DNA of 32,496 nt, from NCBI GenBank assembly GCA_026400775.1, contig JAPLOK010000197.1, forward strand, positions 1-32,496. Reading direction: 5' to 3'. Origin of the DNA: Alphaproteobacteria bacterium (lineage in GTDB: Bacteria; Pseudomonadota; Alphaproteobacteria; Acetobacterales; Acetobacteraceae). Positions 20,169-28,985 of the stretch are shown piece after piece (position 1 is the stretch's first letter; the number at the start of each line of letters is the position of its first letter). The translations under genes were made by a program, and so were the position numbers. The notes beneath the pieces were generated by a model. The model was given only the letters and a program-made list of their open reading frames with translations, did not search any database and was not told where the DNA came from.

Positions 20169-20927
20169 ATGGACCCAATGAACACCGCGATCCCGAAGAA
20201 GAAATCCGGCGGCTGGGGCGAGAGCATTCGCACCATCCTCTATGCCGCGCTGATCGCGATCGGCATCCGGACCGTGGCGTTCGAGCCGTTCAACATCCCC
20301 TCGGGCTCCATGATCCCGACATTGCTGGTGGGCGACTATCTGTTCGTCTCCAAGTACAGCTACGGCTATTCGCGGCACTCGATGCCGTTCAGCCCGAATC
20401 TGTTCCAGGGTCGCATCTGGGGCGCCCTGCCAGCGCGCGGCGATGTCGCGGTGTTCAAGCTGCCGCGCGACACCAGCCAGGACTACATCAAGCGCATCAT
20501 CGGCCTACCGGGCGACCGCATCCAGGTCATCCGTGGCGTGCTGCATGTGAATGGCGAGGCGGTGCGCCGCGAGGGCATCGGCCCCTTCGTGGTGGAGGGT
20601 GACGGGCCGCGCGTCAGCGTGCGCCTGTATCGCGAAACCCTGCCCGGCGGCCGCGTTCACCAGATCGTGGAGCAGACCGATGACGGGCCGCTCGACAACA
20701 CGCAGGAATTCGTGGTGCCGGCCGGCCATGTGTTCGCCATGGGCGACAACCGCGACAACAGCCTGGACAGCCGCGTGCTGAGCGCGGTCGGCCCGATCCC
20801 GATCGACAATCTGGTGGGCCGGGCGGAGTTCATCTTCTTCTCCGTCGATGGCTCCTCGGCGATCTGGGAAGTGTGGAACTGGCCCTTCGCGATCCGTTGG
20901 TCGCGCCTGCTGACGGCGGTGCGGTGA
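20169..20927 (+). CDS. lepB: signal peptidase I
   Basis: FNIPSGSMIPTLLVGDYLFVSKYSYGYSR, IKRIIGLPGDRIQV, VFAMGDNRDNSLDSR; start at 20169 or 20178. Confidence 0.96.
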   Translation: MDPMNTAIPKKKSGGWGESIRTILYAALIAIGIRTVAFEPFNIPSGSMIPTLLVGDYLFVSKYSYGYSRHSMPFSPNLFQGRIWGALPARGDVAVFKLPRDTSQDYIKRIIGLPGDRIQVIRGVLHVNGEAVRREGIGPFVVEGDGPRVSVRLYRETLPGGRVHQIVEQTDDGPLDNTQEFVVPAGHVFAMGDNRDNSLDSRVLSAVGPIPIDNLVGRAEFIFFSVDGSSAIWEVWNWPFAIRWSRLLTAVR

Positions 20928-20946
20928 GCCGCCGGGGCGCACCCGC

Positions 20947-21609
20947 GTGAATACGCTGCCGGAGCGCCTGGGCCACGAGTTCCAGCGCCCCGAATTGCTG
21001 GAGCATGCGATGACGCATCGCTCCTCCACCGGTCCTGGCCGTGGGCACCTGGCCAGCAATGAACGCCTGGAATTCCTGGGCGACCGGGTGCTTGGCCTGT
21101 GCATCGCCGAATGGCTGTCCGAACGCTACCCGCATGAACGCGAGGGCGATCTGGGCAAGCGCCTGGCGGCCCTGGTCTCGCGCGACACACTCGCACCCAT
21201 TGCGGAAAATCTCGGCGTGCCGAGCGCGCTACGCATCCCGCCGGCTGAACACCGCACCGGCCTGCGCGAACGCGCCAATGTGCTGGCCGATGCGTTGGAG
21301 GCGGTGCTGGGCGCCATGTATCTCGATGGCGGGCTGGATGCGGTGCGCCAGTTGGTGCGCCGCGAATGGGCACCCTTGATGGACAGCACGCCCGCGCCGC
21401 CGATGTCGCCCAAGACGCGGCTGCAGGAATTGACCCTGGGCCGCGGCGCCGGCCTGCCGATCTACGAATCGCTCTCGACCACCGGCCCCGCGCATGCGCC
21501 GATCTTCGAAGTGCGCGTGACCGCACTCGGCCGCAGCGCCGATGGCATGGGCGAGAGCAAGCGCGCCGCCGAAACCGCGGCGGCCGAAAACTGGTTGAAT
21601 GATACATGA
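20947..21609 (+). CDS. rnc: ribonuclease III
   Basis: NERLEFLGDRVLGLCIAEWL signature, LADALEAVLGAMYLDGG, C-terminal dsRBD; GTG start. Confidence 0.95.
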   Translation: MNTLPERLGHEFQRPELLEHAMTHRSSTGPGRGHLASNERLEFLGDRVLGLCIAEWLSERYPHEREGDLGKRLAALVSRDTLAPIAENLGVPSALRIPPAEHRTGLRERANVLADALEAVLGAMYLDGGLDAVRQLVRREWAPLMDSTPAPPMSPKTRLQELTLGRGAGLPIYESLSTTGPAHAPIFEVRVTALGRSADGMGESKRAAETAAAENWLNDT

Positions 21610-22493
21610 CATCCTGTTCGATCATCGCCGTGATCGGCGCGCCCAACGCGGGCAAATCCACGTTGGTCAACGCGGCCTCGGGCACCAAGGTGTCCATCGT
21701 CTCGCCCAAGCCGCAGACGACGCGGTTTCGCATCCGCGCCGTGGTGATGCGCCCGCCGGCGCAGCTGATCCTGACCGACACGCCAGGCATTTTCGCGCCC
21801 CGACGCCGCCTGGACCGCGCCATGGTCGCCGCCGCCTGGGGCGGTGCCACGGATGCCGACATGGCGCTGCTGGTGGTGGACGCCAAGGCCGGCCTGACCG
21901 AGGCGCTGACCGCCATCCTGGAACGCGTGAAGCAGCTGCGCGTGCCGGTCTGGCTGGTGCTGAACAAGGTCGACCTGGTCGACCGCCCGGCGCTGCTGCC
22001 CTTGACCGCGGCCCTGACGGCGGAAGTGCAATTCGCCGAAACCTTCATGATCAGCGCCACCAAATCCGACGGCGTGGACCGTCTGCTGGCTGCGCTCGCC
22101 GCGCGCGCCCCGGCCGGCCCCTGGCTGTTCCCGGAGGATGAGCTGTCGGACCTGCCCAACCGCATGCTGGCGGCCGAGGTGGTGCGCGAGCACATCCTGC
22201 GCCTGACGCATGAGGAAGTGCCGCACCATGCCAGCGTCGAGACCGAATCCTGGACTGAAAGGCCGGATGGTTCGGCGCGCGTGGACTGCACCATCTATGT
22301 CAGCCGCGCGGGCCAGAAGGCGATCATCATCGGCGATGGCGGGCGCACCGTGAAGGAGATCGGCCGGCGCGCGCGCGAGGAGCTGATCCGGCTGCTCGAA
22401 AAACCCATCCACCTGTTCCTGAACGTGAAGGAACGGCAGGGCTGGGATGAGGAACGCGCGCGGATCAGGGCGCTGGGTCTCGAGGAAAGCTAG
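21606..22493 (+). CDS. era: GTPase Era
   Basis: IGAPNAGKSTLVNA, SIVSPKPQTTRFRIRAV, DTPGIF, LNKVDLV, C-terminal KH domain; overlaps the rnc stop. Confidence 0.96.
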   Translation: MTSCSIIAVIGAPNAGKSTLVNAASGTKVSIVSPKPQTTRFRIRAVVMRPPAQLILTDTPGIFAPRRRLDRAMVAAAWGGATDADMALLVVDAKAGLTEALTAILERVKQLRVPVWLVLNKVDLVDRPALLPLTAALTAEVQFAETFMISATKSDGVDRLLAALAARAPAGPWLFPEDELSDLPNRMLAAEVVREHILRLTHEEVPHHASVETESWTERPDGSARVDCTIYVSRAGQKAIIIGDGGRTVKEIGRRAREELIRLLEKPIHLFLNVKERQGWDEERARIRALGLEES

Positions 22494-22559
22494 CCGCTCG
22501 GCGCTGGACAGCCCGCCGCCACCACGCCAGCCTTCCCCAAACACCGGAGGAAGCGAGGC

Positions 22560-23492
22560 GTGGCATCACCGCTGCACCCCGATTGCATCACCCTGCTCGA
22601 GATGGCGCGCCGCGCCGGTCGGCCGCGCATCGAGACGCTGGAACCACCCGCCGCGCGCGCGCAATACTTGGCCGGCAAACCCAGCTTGCAGGCCGAACCA
22701 CCGCCAATCGGGCCGGTGCGCGACATCGCGGGGCCGGGCTTCACAATGCGGCTGTATCGCCCGCTGAATGCCGAGGGCGCCCTGCCCTGCCTGGTCTTCG
22801 CCCATGGCGGCGGCTGGGTGATCGGCGATCTCGACAGCCATGACAATCTGGCACGCACATTGTGCCACCAGGCGCGCTGCGCAGTGCTGGCGGTGGATTA
22901 CCGGCTGGCGCCCGAGCATCCGTTTCCAGCAGCGGTCGACGACATGGCGGCGGCGGTGCGTTTCGCGCAGGAACATGCGGCGGCACTGGGCATTGATGCC
23001 ACGCGGCTGGCGGTGGGCGGGGACAGTGCGGGCGGCAATCTGGCGGCGGTCGCGGCCATCATGGCGCGCGACGGCGCGCTGCCGGCGCTGCGCCACCAAT
23101 CGCTGCTCTACCCCTGCACCGAGATGGCGGCCACGCATCCCAGTTGCTCGCGTTTCCCCGAAGGCCTGCCGCTGATCACCAGCACCATGCAGTGGTTCCG
23201 CAACCACTACGCGCCCGCCCCCGCGACATGGGAGGATTGGCGCGCCTCGCCGCTGCGCGCGGCATCGCTGGCCGGCACCGCGCCGGCCTTCGTGCTGACC
23301 GTGGGCCATGATCCGCTGTGCGATGAGGGCATCGCTTATGCGCGGCGGCTGGAACGCGAGGGCGTGCGGGTTGCGCATCTGCACGCGGCCGATCTGCTGC
23401 ATGGCGCGCTCACCATGACCGCGGTGATCCGCCCGGTGCTGGATGTGATCACCATGGCGAGCGCTGCCCTGGCGCGGGACCTGCAAGCATGA
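22560..23492 (+). CDS. alpha/beta hydrolase (HSL/esterase family)
   Basis: FAHGGGWVIGDLDSHD oxyanion motif, VDYRLAPEHPFPAAVDD, VGGDSAGGNLAAV nucleophile elbow; GTG start after GGAGG. Confidence 0.92.
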   Translation: MASPLHPDCITLLEMARRAGRPRIETLEPPAARAQYLAGKPSLQAEPPPIGPVRDIAGPGFTMRLYRPLNAEGALPCLVFAHGGGWVIGDLDSHDNLARTLCHQARCAVLAVDYRLAPEHPFPAAVDDMAAAVRFAQEHAAALGIDATRLAVGGDSAGGNLAAVAAIMARDGALPALRHQSLLYPCTEMAATHPSCSRFPEGLPLITSTMQWFRNHYAPAPATWEDWRASPLRAASLAGTAPAFVLTVGHDPLCDEGIAYARRLEREGVRVAHLHAADLLHGALTMTAVIRPVLDVITMASAALARDLQA

Positions 23493-24238
23493 TGCTGGCC
23501 GGCAAGGTGGCGCTGGTGACGGGCGCTGCCTCGGGCATCGGCCGCGCCACCGCGCTGCTGATGGCGGCCGAAGGCGCGCAGGTGGTGGCCGCGGACATCG
23601 ATGCCCAAGGCGCTGCCGCCACCGCCGGCGTGATCGCGCAACAGGGTGGAGAAGCGCTGGCGGTGACCGCCGATGTCACGGATGACGCGCAGGTGGCCGC
23701 GATGGTCGCGGCCACGCTGGCGCGTTTCGGCAGGCTCGACTGCGCCTTCAACAATGCGGGCGTGGCCCCGCGTGAGGCAGCGCCGCTCGCGGCCATCGAT
23801 CCCGCCGAATGGCAGCGCGTGATCGCGGCCAATCTGACCAGCGTGTTCCTGTGCCTGCGGCACGAGATTCCGGCGATGATCGCGGATGGTGGCGGCGCGA
23901 TCGTCAACACGGCCTCCATCGCCGGGCGCATCGGGTTGGCGCAAGCGGGCGCCTATGTCGCGGCCAAGCATGGCGTGATCGGGCTGACGCGCAATGCCGC
24001 GCTGGACCACGCGAAGGACGGCATCCGCGTCAATGCCGTCTGCCCCGGTTTCGTGGACACGCCGCTGGCCAGCCGCGGCATCGAGCGCCGTCGGGCCGCC
24101 ATCCTGGCGCGCGTGCCGATGGCGCGGATCGGTGAGCCCGCGGAGATCGCGCAACTGGTGGTCTGGCTGTGTTCGGACCGCGCGAGCTTCGTCAATGGCG
24201 CCGATGTCGCGGCCGATGGCGGACATGTGGCGAATTGA
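23489..24238 (+). CDS. SDR family oxidoreductase
   Basis: ALVTGAASGIGRATAL, NNAG, YVAAKHGVIGLTR (YxxxK), VCPGFVDTPL. Confidence 0.92.
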   Translation: MMLAGKVALVTGAASGIGRATALLMAAEGAQVVAADIDAQGAAATAGVIAQQGGEALAVTADVTDDAQVAAMVAATLARFGRLDCAFNNAGVAPREAAPLAAIDPAEWQRVIAANLTSVFLCLRHEIPAMIADGGGAIVNTASIAGRIGLAQAGAYVAAKHGVIGLTRNAALDHAKDGIRVNAVCPGFVDTPLASRGIERRRAAILARVPMARIGEPAEIAQLVVWLCSDRASFVNGADVAADGGHVAN

Positions 24239-24249
24239 AAGGACCAAGC

Positions 24250-25020
24250 ATGCGCTTCAAGGACCAGGTCGTCATCATCACAGGCGCCACCGGCGGCCTG
24301 GGCGCGGATGCCGCGCGCAGCTTCGCCGGCGAAGGCGCGCGGCTGCTGCTGGTGGACCGCGATGACGGCGCGGCACTCGCCGCCGAACTCGGCGCGCGCT
24401 TCCACCGCGCCGATGTGACGCGTGATGCCGATGTCGCGGGCTATGTGCAGGTGGCGCTCGACGCCTTTGGCCGCATCGATGTGTTCTTCAACAATGCCGG
24501 CATCGAAGGCCGCGTCGCCCCCATCACCGAACTGACCGAAGCCGATTTCGACGCGGTAATGGGCGTGAATGTGAAGGGCGTGTTCCTGGGCCTGCGGCAT
24601 GTGCTGCCGGTGATGCTGCGCCAGCGCGCGGGCGCCATCGTGAACACCGGCTCCACCGCCTCGCATGTGGGCTCACCCGGCCTCGGGCCTTATGTGGCGT
24701 CGAAGCATGCGGTGCTGGGGCTGACGCGCGTGGCGGCGGTGGAGGCGGCACGCGCGGGCGTGCGGGTGAACGCCGTCTGCCCCGGTCCCACCGAGACGCG
24801 GATGATCCGCTCACTGGAGGAACAGGCGGCCGCGCGCGGCCTGAATGATGCGCGGGAGCGCTACATGGCCGGCATTCCGCTCGGCCGCTACTGCACGCCG
24901 GCAGAGGTGACGGCGGCGGTGATGTTCCTGTGCTCGGCCGAGGCCTCGGGCATCACGGGGACGCATCTGCTGGTGGATGGCGGGCGTACCGGGGCGCCTT
25001 CATCCTCGGCGATACGATAG
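24250..25020 (+). CDS. SDR family oxidoreductase
   Basis: VIITGATGGLGADAARSF, FFNNAGIEG, YVASKHAVLGLTR, VCPGPTETRM; ATG at 24250. Confidence 0.92.
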   Translation: MRFKDQVVIITGATGGLGADAARSFAGEGARLLLVDRDDGAALAAELGARFHRADVTRDADVAGYVQVALDAFGRIDVFFNNAGIEGRVAPITELTEADFDAVMGVNVKGVFLGLRHVLPVMLRQRAGAIVNTGSTASHVGSPGLGPYVASKHAVLGLTRVAAVEAARAGVRVNAVCPGPTETRMIRSLEEQAAARGLNDARERYMAGIPLGRYCTPAEVTAAVMFLCSAEASGITGTHLLVDGGRTGAPSSSAIR

Positions 25021-25045
25021 CCGAAAAGCGGCACCGGCCCGCAAA

Positions 25046-26458
25046 CTACCTGAACACCGGCACCGCATCATCATCGACGGGCGGCGGCGGCGGCACCTCG
25101 ATGCGCACGGTCGCCGGGTCCACCGTGGGCCCGCTGGAGAGCCAATAGGTCACGCTCTCGGGCCAGAAGATCACCACCGCCACCAGCGCCAATTGCAGGC
25201 ACAGCCAGGGTATGGCGCCCAGGTAGATGTCCTTGGTCAGCACCGTCTTGGGCGCGATGGAGCGCAGGTAGAACAGCGCGAAGCCGAAGGGCGGATGCAT
25301 GAAGCTGGTCTGCAGGTTGATGCAGAGCAGCACGCCGAACCACACCAGGTTGATGTCCAGCTTCGCCGCCACGGGTGCCAGCAGCGGTACGACGATGAAG
25401 GCGATCTCGAAAAAATCCAGGAAGAAGGCCAGGAAGAAGATGAAGATGTTGACGAAGATCAGGAACCCCGTCTGACCGCCCGGCAAATGGGAGAGCAGAT
25501 GCTCGATCCAATGCCCGCCATCGACGCCCTGGAACACCAGGCTGAACACGGTCGCCCCGATCAGGATGAAGATCACCATGGCGGTGATGCGCGCGGTATT
25601 GCCCATGGCTTCGCGCAGCAGGGTCCAGCTGAAACGACGGTTGATCACGGCCAGCACCACGGCACCCATGGCACCCATGGCACCCGCTTCGGTGGGCGTG
25701 GCCAGGCCCATGAAGATGGTGCCCAGCACCAGGAAGATCAGCACGATCGACGGCACCATGCCGCGCGCCACGCGCCAGTACAGGCGCCAGGTGCGCGGCT
25801 CCAGCGCCTCGGGCGGCAGTGGTGGCACCTTGTGGGGTGCCACGATGGAGACCACCGCGATGAAGCCCATGAACAGCAGGATCTGCAGGATCGAAGGCCC
25901 GATGGCACCGGCATACATGGCACCCACCGACTGCCCCAGCTGGTCGCCCAGCACGATCAGCACCAGCGATGGCGGGATCAGCTGCGTGATGGTGCCCGAC
26001 GCCGCGATCACGCCGGTGGCGATGCGCATGTCATAGCCGTAGCGCATCATGATCGGCAGCGAGATCATGCCCATGGCGATCACACTCGCGGCCACCGTGC
26101 CGGTGATCGCACCCAGGACCGCGCCCACCAGAATGACGGCATAGGCCAGCCCGCCCGGCACCTTGCCGAACAACTGCCCGGTGCCTTCCAGCAGATCCTC
26201 CGCCAGGCCGCAGCGTTCCAATATCGCGCCCATCAGCGTGAAGAAGGGGATCGCCAGCAGCAGGTCATTGGACAAAATCCCGAACACCCGCAGCGGCAGA
26301 TTGCCCAGGAAGGCGGTGCCGAAAAACCCGAGCTCAATCGACAGGAAGCCGAAGAACAGCCCGACGGCGCAGAGGCTGAACGCCGCCGGGAAGCCCAGCA
26401 GCAGGAACAGCACCAGCCCGCCGAACATCAAGGGCGGCATGATGTCGAGTGAGAGCAT
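25046..26458 (-). CDS. TRAP transporter large permease subunit (DctM-like)
   Basis: MLSLDIMPPLMFGGLVLFLLLGFPAAFSL, PFFTLMGAILERCGLAEDLL, ASGTITQLIPPSLVLIVLGDQLGQSVGAMYAGAI. Confidence 0.93.
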   Translation of the reverse strand: MLSLDIMPPLMFGGLVLFLLLGFPAAFSLCAVGLFFGFLSIELGFFGTAFLGNLPLRVFGILSNDLLLAIPFFTLMGAILERCGLAEDLLEGTGQLFGKVPGGLAYAVILVGAVLGAITGTVAASVIAMGMISLPIMMRYGYDMRIATGVIAASGTITQLIPPSLVLIVLGDQLGQSVGAMYAGAIGPSILQILLFMGFIAVVSIVAPHKVPPLPPEALEPRTWRLYWRVARGMVPSIVLIFLVLGTIFMGLATPTEAGAMGAMGAVVLAVINRRFSWTLLREAMGNTARITAMVIFILIGATVFSLVFQGVDGGHWIEHLLSHLPGGQTGFLIFVNIFIFFLAFFLDFFEIAFIVVPLLAPVAAKLDINLVWFGVLLCINLQTSFMHPPFGFALFYLRSIAPKTVLTKDIYLGAIPWLCLQLALVAVVIFWPESVTYWLSSGPTVDPATVRIEVPPPPPVDDDAVPVFR

Positions 26459-26477
26459 CAGTGCAACTCCTCAGCAT

Positions 26478-26580
26478 CCGGCCGCAAGGCGGCCGGCGCC
26501 GCCCATAAGCCCGCAGGGCCAGGTGCGCCTGGTGCGCGGCGTAAGCCCAGCGCGCGGAGCGCGCGCCCGGCGCCTGAGGG
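26478..26580 (-). repeat. cluster of stem-loops between dctQ and dctM
   Basis: CCGGCCGC-aag-GCGGCCGG (26478-26496), CCAGG-tgcg-CCTGG (26519-26532), GCGCGC-gga-GCGCGC (26550-26564). Confidence 0.6.
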
Positions 26581-26591
26581 CGCAAAAAACT

Positions 26592-27140
26592 TCATTGCTC
26601 AGGCTTCCGATACTCGAGGAACGCATTGCCCGCGACCTCATGCCCGCGCAGCACGGCAATGCGCTTGATCAGCTCCGACAGCCCCTGCGCCACCATCAGC
26701 GCAAAGCCCAAGGGCAGCAGCAGCTTGGCCGGCCAGCGCAGCAGCCCACCCGGCGCGCCCGAGGCCTCGTTGCGCATCCAGCTGTCCAGGAAGAAGGGCC
26801 AGGTCATCCACAGCAGCAGCGCCATCGCCGGCAGCACGAAGAGGGTGAAGCCCAGAATATCGATCCACAGCCGCGTGCGGTGCCCGACCCAGCCATAGAG
26901 GATATCCACCCGCACATGCTCATTGCGCAGCAGGGTGTAGCTCGCGCCCAGCATCACGACGGCGGCGAAGAGGTACCACTGCGCCTCCAGCCAGGCGTTG
27001 GAGGACATGGAAAACCCGTAGCGGATAAAGGCGTTCCCCGCCGAAATGATGCAGGCGGCCAGCACCGCATATTCCGCGATGCGACCGAACCGTGTGGACA
27101 CCCAGTCCACCCCGCGGCTGAAACCCAGGAGTACTCCCAT
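26592..27140 (-). CDS. TRAP transporter small permease subunit (DctQ-like)
   Basis: Four hydrophobic segments; AQWYLFAAVVMLGASYTLLRNEHVRVDILY typical DctQ signature. Confidence 0.9.
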   Translation of the reverse strand: MGVLLGFSRGVDWVSTRFGRIAEYAVLAACIISAGNAFIRYGFSMSSNAWLEAQWYLFAAVVMLGASYTLLRNEHVRVDILYGWVGHRTRLWIDILGFTLFVLPAMALLLWMTWPFFLDSWMRNEASGAPGGLLRWPAKLLLPLGFALMVAQGLSELIKRIAVLRGHEVAGNAFLEYRKPEQ

Positions 27141-27183
27141 GTCGCAGCATTTTCATATTCCGGCGCGCGACGGAAGGGGGCTA

Positions 27184-28746
27184 TCAGTTGTCGGTGTAGC
27201 TCCAGCCGGGCCGCGTCATCTCGATCGGCGTCGGTCCCCGCTTGGGCACATTGCGCGCCAGCACATCGCCAAGCTTGCTGGTCGCGCCAATCAATTCGAA
27301 GCCCCAGGGCGTGAAGGTGGCCTCGTTCCAGACGTGCTCGGACAGCAGCGGGTTGGTCAGCGCCTGGCTGAAAGCATCGACCGCGACGATGCGGAGTAGA
27401 AGGCCCGGCAGGGGCGAATCCTCGACCCGATCCTCGGCCATCAGGCCGGGGTAGAATTCGACACGGTCGGGGCTGCCGTAGAGGTTCTCCAACAGCGCCG
27501 CGATCTCGGGGTTGGTGGAGATATCCGCGAAGCTCGTGGCCGGCTCCATGCCGAAGGCAACGCGATAGGCATTGTAGGTGGCCACACGGTTCGTACGTGC
27601 CTGCGACACCGCGCGGTCCTCGATATGCAGCAATGCGGCGCTGGTGTTCAGTGCGCCCAGTTCACCCGCGGCCTGAGCAGCCGCGCCAGAAAACGCGGCA
27701 TCCAGCCCGACCGCCAGCAGCGGCCGGTTGTCCTGCAAGAAATCGGCCAACGCAATATCGTGCGCCACCGCTTTCGGCCCCGCCGGCCAGGCGATGCTGT
27801 CAGGCATCAGCGAATGCCAGCGATAGACCAAGCTGAACTCCACCGTCATCCTGTTGGGCCGGTTCCAGGCGGCGTCCCACGCGACGGTCGGGTCGGCGCG
27901 CAGGCTGAAGGGCAGCGGCGTGATATGGTTGATATAGTGCTCGACCACGATCTTGATGAAGATGACGATGATGATGTTGCGTGCCACCTGGAAGACGCGT
28001 TCGTCGTCCCAGGTCGGGTTGCGCGCCTCAAGTTCGGCGGCCACCCGGTTGTGTTCGCGCAATAACAGCGTGTTGATCATCGCCGTATGCGGCGTGGAAT
28101 TCACGCGGTCCCCGCCCACTGCGAACAATGTGTCGCGCCGTGGAGATGGCAGGCTGTCATCGACCAGCGGCGTGTCGAGAACGGCGAAGGCCGGGTCGGA
28201 CAGGTCTTTGGTACCGGGCAGGTATAGAAATGGCGAAAACTCCTCCGCGCCGACGAACTGGCTCTTGAGCCGGCCGCGCTTGCCGGACACGTCAGCGCCC
28301 AGCCTTAGCGCCCGCGCCTGGTCGGGCGTGCGGCCATACAGGGTGCAAAGGTCGATTTCGTGGTTACTCGTCGTCTGCGCGACGTTGTTCATTTTGGTGC
28401 GTATGAAGCCGTCCGTCAGGTATTGCGCGAAGGCCGGGAACAAACAGGTGGATTTGGGCGAGAGCAACGCCTGGCCCGCCGGCCGCGCGAACAATGCGCG
28501 CAAGTCTGCCTCAGGCGGTTGCACCGGCACGTCGGCGGGCGGCAGGTGGCGTGCCAGGTAGCTGCGATCGGTCAAGCCCTGCCAACACGTGTAGTCGGCA
28601 AATGTGCTGAAAGGATGAGGACGGTTGCGTGTGACAGCCACGGCGCGGTTCACGACAACAGCGCTTGCCTTGCCAGACAGCCAAGCCCACCCATCGATGA
28701 CGCTACCCGCCGCTCCGAGCAGACGATCTTCAAGCCAGCTACCCAT
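27184..28746 (-). CDS. animal-type heme peroxidase, cyclooxygenase (PGHS)-like / fatty-acid dioxygenase candidate
   Basis: EFSLVYRWHSLMPDS (COX Tyr385/His388-type motif), INTLLLREHNRVAAEL, DERVFQVARNIIIVIFIKIVVEHYINHI, NHEIDLCTLYGRTPDQ; ATG at 28746 with GGAGG RBS. Confidence 0.9.
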   Translation of the reverse strand: MGSWLEDRLLGAAGSVIDGWAWLSGKASAVVVNRAVAVTRNRPHPFSTFADYTCWQGLTDRSYLARHLPPADVPVQPPEADLRALFARPAGQALLSPKSTCLFPAFAQYLTDGFIRTKMNNVAQTTSNHEIDLCTLYGRTPDQARALRLGADVSGKRGRLKSQFVGAEEFSPFLYLPGTKDLSDPAFAVLDTPLVDDSLPSPRRDTLFAVGGDRVNSTPHTAMINTLLLREHNRVAAELEARNPTWDDERVFQVARNIIIVIFIKIVVEHYINHITPLPFSLRADPTVAWDAAWNRPNRMTVEFSLVYRWHSLMPDSIAWPAGPKAVAHDIALADFLQDNRPLLAVGLDAAFSGAAAQAAGELGALNTSAALLHIEDRAVSQARTNRVATYNAYRVAFGMEPATSFADISTNPEIAALLENLYGSPDRVEFYPGLMAEDRVEDSPLPGLLLRIVAVDAFSQALTNPLLSEHVWNEATFTPWGFELIGATSKLGDVLARNVPKRGPTPIEMTRPGWSYTDN

Positions 28747-28781
28747 GATTGTTTCCTCCGACCTGCATAAGCCGACCCACA

Positions 28782-28797
28782 CAATATGACAATATTG
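28782..28797. promoter_or_regulatory. inverted repeat in the peroxidase 5' region (candidate operator)
   Basis: CAATAT-GACA-ATATTG perfect 6-bp arms, 35 bp upstream of the ATG. Confidence 0.4.
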
Positions 28798-28810
28798 ATT
28801 TATGGGATAG

Positions 28811-28839
28811 ATGATAATTTGATGGCATTATTTATGCAA
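28811..28839 (-). promoter_or_regulatory. candidate sigma70-type promoter of the peroxidase gene
   Basis: Minus strand TTGCAT - 17 bp - TATCAT in an AT-rich intergenic stretch. Confidence 0.4.
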
Positions 28840-28985
28840 CCACAATTGAAATCGGACTTTGAATTTTTTGAAGTGAAATGCCGCTCGGCGGTGAATGACG
28901 CTGCGGTCCGACACGGAGCGCCAGAAGCACTGCTTGCTCGCAGACGGGCGTCACCTTCGCTCTACAACAACAAGCTTGTTCTGCT

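Noticed and set aside
24977-26452. 491-aa plus-strand ORF opposite dctM
   Set aside because: His/Gln/Asp-rich shadow translation of a transmembrane permease gene; no domain or signal.
28969-28980. AACAAGCTTGTT perfect palindrome upstream of hyfB
   Set aside because: Short 12-bp palindrome without supporting promoter elements; too weak alone.
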